Shown here one piece after another: positions 24,401-36,400 of a stretch of DNA of 64,000 nucleotides. The stretch spans positions 15,536,917 through 15,600,916 of the forward strand of contig NC_087261.1 in assembly GCF_037042905.1 (NCBI RefSeq). The letters run 5' to 3'. Each line of letters opens with the position of its first letter. Positions within the stretch are counted from its first letter, which is position 1. Both the position numbers and the translations under genes were made by a program. The notes beneath the pieces are model-generated. The model was given only the letters and a program-made list of their open reading frames with translations. It made no database searches and had not been told where the DNA came from. This DNA is from Lytechinus pictus. Its lineage: Eukaryota; Echinodermata; Echinoidea; Temnopleuroida; Toxopneustidae.

Positions 24401-27325
24401 CACGCTCGCATTTTGATTGGCGAGTTATATATGTCTCAATACTAATTATATAACAACCTACTTAAAGTCCCCTTTTAATGACAGTTTATTAAAAAAATAT
24501 GGCTCGCAATTTGCGCTCGCATTAATGGTTAAAAATATATTAACTGATGCATCCTATTTATAATTACAAAAGTGCTTGAAATGTCCAGTCTTCAGGCCAT
24601 AATGTCGTCAGATTTCGCGCGCTCATTAGGCATTAATGAATAAGATATTGATTTAATAATTAAATTGTCCCTTTTGTTTCATCTCGCGCTTAGCAAGAGT
24701 AATAGGAAATTAGTCACCATTTTCATATGATGACATGTCGGAGATGTACAGACTTTCCAAAAAAAAAATGAAGAGATTCAAATCCCTTTCAAATGAAAAT
24801 TATGACGAAATGTTGTAAAGAAATGTATTTGGCCAACAAAATATCAAACCACTGCGGTTTTTTCAATTCGATATATATAAAAATATATGAACCACTGGCG
24901 TAAATCCGTGTTGATGGGTGGGGGGGATGACTGAAATATTTTGGCGTTTTTTTTGCAATCATGTTTTTAGATATGTAAGGAATTATCATTGATATGTCCA
25001 CAGTGGCATACCGTGGGTCACGGCATGGGGGGGGGCACCAGCAAAATTTTTGAATCACTGAGTGAGCGCGCTCAGTTGCAAGTTATTCTGACCTAATAGA
25101 GACATTTTAAGGACAATGTCATCAAACGGATATGTATCTCACTGATCAAATAATGCGGGCGCGAAGCGCGAGCTGAAATTTGTTTATATTCACACTTTAA
25201 AAGGGACATTATAATCAAATTTGTGTAATCATGATAGGTACCTGTCTCGCTAAAAAATGCGAGCGCGAAGCGCGAGCTGAAGTTTTCGTATATTTTGACC
25301 CCAAACAGCGAGATTTTAAGGGATATATTTTAGGTACCATTAAGAATATGCATATCTCACCATAGTCATCTAATGCGAGTGCCAAGCGCTTGCTGATTTT
25401 ATTAGAATTACATCTGAACACATGAAACACTTTTTGTAGTCATTACAATCATGATTATCATACGCATCTCCCTACTGAATCAAATATTGCGAGCGCGAAG
25501 CGCGAGCAGAAAATTTAGATAATTCAGACCTGAAGTGGGGCATTCTAAGGTTTCTTTCTGTAGGAATTAACTAGGACCATACGTATTTCATTAACCAAAT
25601 GATGCGAGCGCGAAGCGCGAGCTGAAAATTTTTGATACTCTAATCAGAAGAAGGGACATTTTAAGGATTGATTTTAGGAATTCATGAAGAGCAGACATAT
25701 TTCACCAATCCACTAATGCGAACGTAATCACGGACAGGAAATGTTTCATAATATATACGAAGACCTTAACTTTTTGAGTCATGAAAAAGTAGCATATGTC
25801 ACTACATAAAACAATGATAACTCAAGTGCTAGGAAATATATTTGGTTTATATTGACTTGAAAACGGGATGTTTTAGTACAACAGGATCATATATCTCGTT
25901 AAACAGACAATGCGAGCACCAGGAACAATGAAGACGTAGGCCCTGGGCAAATTATGTTTCATAAAGTTAAGATAAAAATGTTTCTTATGTAATGTAACAT
26001 AACATAGTTATAATATAATATAACATTACAATGAATAATATTACTTCTTTTCCACTACGTTTCTCTTCCTTTCTCCCTCTTTTCTCCTTTTCCCTTTTTC
26101 CCCGGTTTTTTTTTTTGGTCAGCCGATTGGGGGGGGGGGGGGGCACGTGCCCCCCATGTCCCCCCCCCCCCGTAGTTACGCCATTGTATGTCCATATGGC
26201 AAATACCCCTCCAATATTATTACATTTTTTACCCCTTGATGGTTTAATGGTTTTATTAGAGATCATACATTCACATTTTTTTGACATTCCATCTTAATCC
26301 CTTCCCAAATACCCGAACATTGATGAATTGGAAGAAACGGGGGTTTCTCTTCAATGTTATAATAAGGACATAAGTATTTCGTTTGGAAATGGTGAACTGG
26401 CTCTTTATTTGCATTTTATGATTCAATAATATTGTTTTATTTGTTAAGCGGTATTTCAGGAAGAATTTTCACCAGTTAAACATTTATCTCTTGTGATTTT
26501 TTTTTTTCATTTCTTTCGTAAAAAGTGGGGGGATGTTTGAACAGGCCACCCCCCCTCCTCGAAAAGTGGGGGGGGGGGATATATCCCCCCATCCCCCCGG
26601 GATTTACGCCAGTGATATGAACATATGAATTATGATATCTGTGAAAATGTAACGACCTAATTAAGATTAATCAGTAATCAAATATCCCTTACTTTATTTA
26701 CACAATACATTATTTTGTTAATACATGGGCATATTTGAATGACTACTACTAATAAGTAAATATCCAACTAGTGACTATGTATGTAATTCATTACAGCTTT
26801 TGTTGTGCAGTATAATCATGGAGTTGGAGTTTGTGAACACTAAATATTGCAGTAGAAAATAAGGGACATTATTCTGTTGGTTCCCTTATTTCAAGAAGAT
26901 GAGCGAACACCACATGGGCTATAGAACAGACCAACCAACCGGTAATCTAATTTATTCGATTTATGAATCACAGAAAGATACAAACACAAATATATGTGCC
27001 TTTGCTTTAAAATCTTTGAAGGCCAGAAATTGGTGTCCTGCCAACAACGTTACCAAAAAAAGTTCGCAATCAATCGCTGACTGACACAATGACCAGTCAG
27101 AATCATTGTTACATGCAGATTTTGCTCAAAACACAGGCAGGAACCAATCAAAACTATTCTTTTTATTTGTCGCTAACATATGTATTAGGGGCCCAGAGTG
27201 GGGGATCTTACCAATTAACATTAGTCTTTTGTTATTATGAATAAGTGTCAAAGTGCCACCTTCAGTCACAGCGGTATAGAATCAGAAGTGGGAGATATTA
27301 TTTAAATTATAGAATATAACAACCA

Positions 27326-27415
<90 letters not shown>

Positions 27416-30400
27416 TATATATATATAGATATTACATTCCTCGTGTTGGACATAGATGAGATAAAAGAGGCAAAGTGGTAATGCACTGTACTTAGTTCCA
27501 ACAGAGTTTATTTCGAAGTCCAAATTTTCGACGTAAGACTAATACGTCTTCTTCAGGGATACAAGAAAGCTCACAGTGACAAGAATTGAAATAATAACAT
27601 TCATGATTATGATTATATAAATATATATATATAATCATAAATATATAGATATATACGCACAACAAATATCGATGACTTTTATGATAAAAAATCTTTGTGG
27701 ATATTACAAATGGAACCTCCCCCATCCCACTGTCAAAGTGGAGTAGGCAAACATGCTGTCCCTCAGGCTGCAGTCACATTTCCCCACCGACCGCCGTACG
27801 ACGAGTCGAAAACAGCCGTTTTAACATTTTTTGTAGCTGCCACTGACATATGGGTGGCTTGAATAAAATAAAACGGCTTGTTTTCGACTCGCCGTAAGGC
27901 GGTCGTAGGAGAAATGTGACTGCCGCATGAATACTTCACAAAAGTGTCGCGTCTTGCAAATAAAACAGTAGGGAGTTTTCCACCCAGCGACGATTCGATG
28001 ATTCAAGAACAATAGAAATGTATTGTTAATGCTGTAAATAATGACAGAGAACAATGCGAAGAAGTCATATACACGACATAATTATTTGCAATTTTCGTCA
28101 GCTCCGAAACTGCTGTTCCGGTTCAGCAATTTGAGGCAAAAAACTCCCAATTATTCATTATCATTTTGACGGGCATTTTTTTTTACGATTTTTTCGTTCT
28201 GCGTCCGATGTGAACACTCCCTAATTAAATGAAGTTTATTCGTCGACATGCCGCAGCTGTCAACGATAACATCACGTTCTCATGACAAAGGTTACCGCGC
28301 AATTGACATTCACCGAAGTCTGCGCGCATAACTTTGTAACAAAAGATAGAGGTCAGAAGTGGTAAATTTCTCACGAGTACATTTTTAATGGGTAGAACGT
28401 CATTCTTGCTCGAAATGTAGCTCGAGAAAGACGTTCTTTTCCTCCACCCATCCTTCCATTCCTCGGTTGAAGCACATACGACGGTTAAAGCACATACGAT
28501 GGGCATGTAGCTGTGGACTGGTAGTGAAGGAGGCACTTTATTGCAGCCTGCTTTGTTACGGGTCGAGTCCTGCAGTCAGTCTTATTATCGAGGTTTGGTG
28601 AGTTGACCGTGATTATTGAATACGTCACAGACTTGGTTTGATGGTTGAGATTGATTTATGGATTATTGACGGTTTTAATTACTCCTGTATTAACCCTGCT
28701 TGAAAGAACAGTTTCACACAATGCGAAGATGTGATCCATATTGTTTAAATGTTCAAATTTAATAGTGTGCATAGGCGGATCCAGGGGGGGCCCCGAGGGG
28801 CACGCCCCCCCCCCCCTATTGGCGGAGCAAAAAAAAAGAAAAAAAGGGAAAGAAAGAAAAAAAGGAGGGAAAAGAGAGGAGAAAGAAGTAGAGGAGGAAG
28901 ACGAGTAAATAAAATAAGAAGACTTGTAAAATAAAAAGAATCTTTCATGTCACTATATAAAATTTTCGCACGCGCTTGCATTGCCTAATGTGAGGTGATT
29001 TTTCATATCTTGTTCAATATGGAGTTTAAATATCAAGTCAAGTCAATATACAAAACGTATTTCACCTCGGAATTAGAACTTTCATTATTGTATGTGATTT
29101 ACAAATTGATTTTTAAAAAGTGCTCTGTAAAAATGTCAGTTTTATGGTCTGAATATTAACATTTTCTGCTCACGCTGCGCGCTCGCAAATTTTGATTTAT
29201 CAGGTACCTATTATTTTCGTGTATTCCATAAAGTTTTCAAAATATCCCTTTTCAGGTCTGATTTTCAAAACGAATCAGCTAGTGCTGCACGCTCGCATTT
29301 TGATTGGCGAGTTATGTATGTCTCAATATTGATTATACAACAAACTACATAAAGTCCCCTTTTCATGATAGTTTTTTTTTCTTTCAATCTTTATTGATCA
29401 AAATATAAATTACATTACATAGTTTATAAAAAATTTTGGCTCACAATTTGCGGTCGCATTAATGTATAAAAATACATTAACTGATGCATCATATTTATAA
29501 TTACAAAAAATGTCCAGTTTTCAGGCCATAATATCAGATTTCGCGCCCTCATTAGGCATTGATGAATAAGATATTAATTTAATAATTAAATTGTCCTTTT
29601 TGTTTCATCTCGCGCTTAGCAAGAGGAATAGGAAGTGCTTGAAATATAGAGCCGAAATTTACTCTTTTTTCAGATCGGAATATCAAATAGTTCAAGCTCG
29701 CGCTTCGCGTTCGCTTTGATTTTCATGACAAAAGATTATTTAGAATGGCTGGATTCTAAGTCTAAATATGAAACACGCGCGCATGTATATATTCAGATAC
29801 TCAACTTGTTCTCTATTTAAATCATTATCCAGTTTCAGATCAAAATATCAAAAATTTTCTGCTTGCGCTTTGTGCTCGCATTATTCATGTAGGAAGATCC
29901 CCAATTACTCATCCTTTTCATGGTTTGTAAAAAACATGAATAGAGTGTCTCGTTCAGTAGGTCTAAATCTCGAAATTTTCCGCTCGCGCTTAGCGCTCGC
30001 ATCAATTGTTTAGTTATGTTCCTATTCTGCTTAAGTAAAAAAAAAGTGCTTAGAATTTCCATTCTTCAGGTAAAAATGTCAAAAAATTTCAGCTCGCGCT
30101 TCGCGCTCGCATTATTTGATTTTTTAATGAATATGTAACGTTTTCATGGCTAACTGCATGCAGTCTTTAACAGGTACCTTTTAAATCAGTTCATTTCTGC
30201 TCGCGCATTGCATTCGTTGTAATGATTTAGTTGCATACACATATTTTTCAGGATAACAAACATTGCCCAGAATATTCAAATTTTAGGAAAAATACATAAG
30301 ATTTCAAAAAAAATTTAGCTCGCGCTTTCGCGCTCGCATTATATATAATAAGGATATATGATATTATAAATTTGTTGATTTATAAGAATAAAGTTAGGAA

Positions 30401-33400
30401 GTGACTATTAGGACTACCCCTTCAAAGAAACCAAAAATCATCCTCGAGCGGCCGATCGGGGAAAATATTGATGGAAAAAAAAATCCGGGCCCCCCCCCTC
30501 TATTGGCGAAGGCTGGATCCGCCCCTGGTGTGAATATATGTTTGCATGGTGGACACCTCTGCAGTGTGACTGTTCACAGCGTGTTCACATGGTCATAACC
30601 GGTGTGTTGGCTCAGTTGGTAGAGCATCCGTCTCACAACCGAGAGGTCGGGAGTGGGAGCCCCAGCCGCGTCAGACCAAAAGATGTTAAAAGATAGGAAG
30701 TTGCTGCTACCCTGTTTGGGGTTCAACAATTAAAGGGATAGAGGCCCGTCGATATGGCGCTGCACAACGGCTGCCGGGCCCACGATCAATTGGGCAAAGC
30801 AAATTTTCGGAGTATTTCATTTCATGTCTATTTCTAACAATAAAATATGGATTTTCATTTTTCAATTATAATATGTGAACTTGTGGTACACACTGTTAAA
30901 GTGCTAAAATTCAACAATGTGAAGGCGATTTCACATCATATTCCACACTGTGTATCGGTGTGATCGTTTCAGTGGAAATTGGCCCTGGTTTATTGGATAA
31001 AAACATGCTCGGTTCTTTGTTAGGGTTTCCACATCAATGCTGTTGGTTTATGCAGGTGCGGATCCAGGATTTTTCAGGGGGGTGCACAAAAAAGTTTTCA
31101 CCCAAAATTAAAGGTAATTTCGTCCACGATAATAATTGACAAGTCCCCCCCCCAAACAAAAAAAAAGTTTTCACCAAAAATTACAAATTTGATTTGATTT
31201 ATTTTTTCTTCATTCATAACATTCGTATACAATACAATTTTCATTACGTAACAAACATAATATGTCGGTAATTGATTTTGGTATGAATCATAAAGAAAAC
31301 AATACAAACTAAAAAGTCATTCTAAACAAATATGATCTACTACTAACAACGAAAGTTTAACATTTACAGTTTGCAGGAGGATTGTCATTATAAGTAGAGG
31401 GGCAATGTTGATTGTCCCTTTCAAACCCCCCCCCCCCCCTCGATCCGCCAGTGGGTTTATGTATAAAATTGGAAAAACAGCTTGCTAAGTATATTGTATT
31501 CTTCTAACAATCACCTATGTCAGGAATATTCGTGTTTTAATTTGTAATTAGTGGCTATTTATAATTGCAGTTACTGATCGACGTGCTTAATGTAATACTC
31601 GTTTGAATTATCAAAATTTAACCTGACAAAGCCTATCGATATAATCTACATACTAGCCAGACTGGGCAGGTATTGACACCCTTGACCTAAATTTTCTTTT
31701 GGGAATATGACGCATATTCGATATAAAGACCAATACTATATTATTCATCGTGACTTTATAATTGTGATAATGACTAACGGCACAGCTGGATAAGAAAGCG
31801 GTTTTTCTCGAGTCGATGAATCTGACCAATGAAGGGATTTGAACTCCTCAAACTCTAGATGTTGATGTATATAATATAGGCCTAATGTTTACCTGAAACC
31901 GTCATGACGCGTTGCACCATACAATAAAATCAGAATAGCTGATATATTCACTTCTCTCATTGAATATTTCATAATTAACGCAAATTAATGTTGCTGAACC
32001 AAGTTTCTATCCTTCTTTATTATTTACAGTCTACGTGAAGGATACTTAATCTGTTAAAGTCCACCCAAATAACAACATTATTTTGAAGAAAAGAAAATCA
32101 AGCCAGCATAACACTGACAGTTTCATCAAAATCGGATATGAAAATAATATTATGACAACTTTGAACTTTAAATATCCCCCCCCCCCAAAAAAAAAAAACA
32201 TTTACTAGGCACAACACAGTGATAAAGAAATGATTCGCAATCTAAGTGAGGGGTCCCTTTTAAATTTCCTTCTTAAAGATGAATGAATGTCTTGATTTGG
32301 TTATCTCTAGTTTCCAGCAGAGGTACAAATGAAATAAACACACAAAAAAAGTTGCGAAGTAGTGAAGCGAGCGAGACTTTTGTCCCTTTTAACATGAATA
32401 TCTAATTTCATGACATATTTTGACATAATATTCACAAAGTTTATATCATATTTCACCCATTTACATTCTAGTGCCCCTAAAATCCCATCTATACTCACTC
32501 TTATTTTCTATTGTATCTTATGCTTGTTTTTCGGCCCATGCTAATAAGCTATATGCTTCTTAAAGGGTTTGCACCTTATGTATCAATACTTAATTTTATT
32601 GTACACATTGAATTTAAATATATGTTTCTATTGTTCTTACACATGAAGGTGAAATAGATTGAATGAAATGAAATGAATGACTAGTGGTTTTCGGAATTTA
32701 CCTCAAACTAGTCTGCTTATGCAGACCCTGACTGAAACTTTGATCAACAAGTGTGTCTTCACATGAGACTAGCACGTATAAAACCAAAATCCATATAGGT
32801 CATTGTCGGCTACGCATTCAGACCACTCAAACTGTGATGAATATTATACTTTTGGGAGCTTGTTGCTGCAGCATTAGTACCCCCCCCCCCTCGAACCTAG
32901 CCCCATCCTGCCCTTTCCTCATCTCTCCTTGCATGCCATGCTCTTCGGAAGTCAAAGGCCCTATCTTGAAACAATGTACAAGATTCGGAAATTATTTCAA
33001 TTCGTGCAGGAGGACGCAGCATGTGTCATATTAGAAAGTTCGGGGCGAAGCACTTTCTCGGGGGCTCAACGTGGTAAGAACAGATTTTAATCGTATCGTG
33101 TTGGTTCTGCTCCCAGCAGAAGCTAAGACGGTGATATTAAAAGGGAAGGAGCAAATCATGGGATCGTTGCGATTTTCGAAAAAAAAATAGAAGAAGTAAA
33201 CAGTTATCACATCATAGTTATCTGTTTTTCCCTCGTTGCGTTGCGTCTCTATATGATCCCTTATATGAGTACTTTCACATGATCCGTGCTATCTTTTCCC
33301 CATTTCCCCCTTCAACCTTTGAAGAGATTATACTCTAGTCTTTTCCCTCTCTATTCTATTTTGTTCTGTCAGAAAAGTGATAATAATCTTTTAGGCAATA

Positions 33401-36400
33401 AATATATCTTGTTTGCAATTCTAGGAGCAAACGCTCTTGAAACTGCAAACAAATAGACAATTTTCCTACCCAAAACATGCAAAAGCTATATTCCCAGTTA
33501 ATGGTATAACAACCGGCGAGTAAAAAGGGTTCTTTCGACATTTTCTTCCCCATTACTATCAAACAGTGAATCTTTTTTACTTCTTAAATTCACAAATAAA
33601 AAAAGAAAAATAAATGTACAAAATGAGAACTTAAAAGGGTTGTATTTTTTCACTCCAAAAGAAAACACATATGACCATGACAGCCGTTCTGAGAGTAACT
33701 TATATAATTCCTTGATATATATGACTGCCTTTTTTATGAAGGAAACGAAGAAGGGGCTGATCTAGGGTAGCCCGTATCTAGATGAGCTCCCCTGCCCCAA
33801 AGAGTTACGCCCCATGACAATCTCGCATTACTCGTCGGATGTCCGAATAGGGCTATATTTAGACGGATCCGGGGTGATGATGAGAAACTTACAGCGGGAG
33901 CATTCCAGGTTTTCCTGTAATCACGCAGATGAAATGGAAATTGAAAACGAGAAAGAAAGAGAATGGAAATAAGAGAAAGGTAGGGAATGGGGGGGGGGGG
34001 TAGGGTACAGCAAAATAAGGGGGAGAGAGAGACCGAACCGGTGGTGAGGATAAGAGTATGAGTATAGAATTGAAAAAAAGTACTAGTACCTAGAGCTACA
34101 GAGACGGGCAGCGAATAAGATAGAGAAGAGAATATTGATAATAATAAATTAATAAATGCAGACAAGACAGAAGATAAGGAAAAGAGAACGATATAAAGAA
34201 ACGAAAATAAGAGCAGTTATCGAGTGTGAATGTATTATATTGTAAGTGAATTTTCGAAAGAGAGATAAAAATAAAGAAATTAAAAGAAGGGGAGAAAGAC
34301 AGAGAGGGAGAGAGAAGGGAGGGTGAGACGCGCAAACCTCGAATCCATTACTGATTTGGATGAAAGAATAATAAATATTCATAATCTTCGAAAGTCGTTT
34401 TCGCCTCTTTGAAGACAAAATGATTCTAACAAGAAATGAAACTGCCCCCTTCAGCCCCCGGTTATGACAGTGCCAGAGAAATAAGCGTCAAGAAAGAACA
34501 GGTGAAAATGTAGTGATCTATATTTTGGCACGTTATCATTCATATTATTCAGATTTAGATAAGATACTCCAATAAAAGGTTAAGTATAATGATCATATCG
34601 ATCTTCGTGTTAATTCCTGCTTTAACTAATCAGCTTGTAGGGTACTCTGCTTCTTGGGCCCGTTGCAGAAAGAGTTCCAATCAAACGCAATTCTAAGAAT
34701 CATGCGCAACTTGATTTTCAACCAATCAACAGCGCGCATTTTGGATTAAACTGCTTAAACTAATCAGCTTGTAGGGTACTCTTCTTCTTGGGCCCGTTGC
34801 AGAAATAAAGAGTTCCAATCAAACGCAATTCTAAGAATCATGCGCAACTTGATTTTCAACCAATCAACAGCGCGCATTTTTGACTTGCGATTGATTTTTT
34901 GACTTGCGTTTGATTTTTGACTTGCGTTTAAACGCATCTCTTTCTGCAACAGACCCCTGGGGAGTGTTTCATCAACATTTTCATCCGACAAGTTGTCAGA
35001 TCTGACATCTTTCTCTGATGTTGATTGGCTGAGAGGTACTGTTACTATGGTAACTGTCGGATAAAATGGGACTTGTCGGATAAAACGTCCGACAAGTCCT
35101 TTCATGAAACGCTCCCCTGAAGTCTTTCAAATGTTCATTCTACAACGGGTCCCTGACTGATACACGTCAGTAAAAGAAAAAAAAATCCACAAACTCCCAT
35201 GCATACCATTTAATCGCATTATTTTGTGTGTGTTTTTTGGGTATCAAAAGAGTCCAGTGGCGTAATTATTAAAAAAAATGGGACAGAACGGTGGAAGATT
35301 TCTAATCATTTGAAAGTTAATGGAGAAAGCGAGTAAGCAAACTGTTGGACATTTTATTTCAATGCTTCTTCGTTATTCCAAGTCCGATTTCAATTCTGTT
35401 TGCTTTATATGATAGCACTAGGCGGGGAATCATTAAATATGCTAATTTATGCGCATTTTTCAAAATTCAGAAAAATGCTTCTTCTGTTAACCGATTTTGA
35501 TTCTTTTGCTTCCATCTGGTATAACTTCATAAGGTTAATCAAATTTCTTCACAGAATTTGGAAATTTTGACTAGAAATTCATGCGAAATTAATTTATGCA
35601 TATTTTTTCAAAATTAACCTAAAATGCTTCTATATTTATTGACCGATTTTGATTTTTCTCCTTCCCTCTGGTGGAGCTTCATGAGGTCTACACAGAATTT
35701 TGACATTTTGAGTAGAAAATTATGCTAATTTATGTAAAAATTGCTAATAAAACACAAAAAATGCCTCCTCTTTTTTTGTTGACCGATTTTGATTTTTTTC
35801 CTCCTTCTTGTAGAGCTGCATAAGATTCACCAAACTTATACACAGAATTTCAAAATTTTGATTTGAAATTTTTTAATGCTAATTTATGCAAAATTAATTC
35901 ATGCGTATTTTTCAAAATTCACATAAAATGCTTCTTCTTCTTTATTTGTTAACCGATTTTGATTTTCTTCTTCCATCTGGTAGAGCTGCATGAGGTTCAC
36001 CAAACTTGTACACAGAATTTTGAAATTTTGACTAGAAAATTACTTATGCTCATTTATGCAAAATATATTCATAATCACAAATAAATGCTTATTTATTTCT
36101 TGACCGATTTTGATTTTCTTTAATTCCATCTGAGAGCTACATGAGGTTCACCAAGGTTCTACACAGAATTTAGAAATTTTGACCATAAAATTATTAATGC
36201 TTATTTACACGAAATTTATTCATATATCACAAAAAAATGTTTCCTCTCTGTCATTTCTTCACAAATTTCAATTCTGTTTCCTCAATTTATGTCACCAATA
36301 TAATTCACTACAATGTCAACCGGACTGAAATTAAAAATTGTGTTAAATTTCTTGATGTGCTAGTTTGCCTATAGCCTTATGATGAAATTGCTTCAAACAC

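Noticed and set aside
24000..30400. CRISPR-like array from regularly spaced GC-rich 19-mers
   Set aside because: Spacing is about 104-116 bp and the intervening sequences are related to each other, as in satellite monomers inside transposons of an animal genome.
34764..35105. 113-residue minus-strand frame
   Set aside because: Lies across two MITEs and includes their inverted termini.
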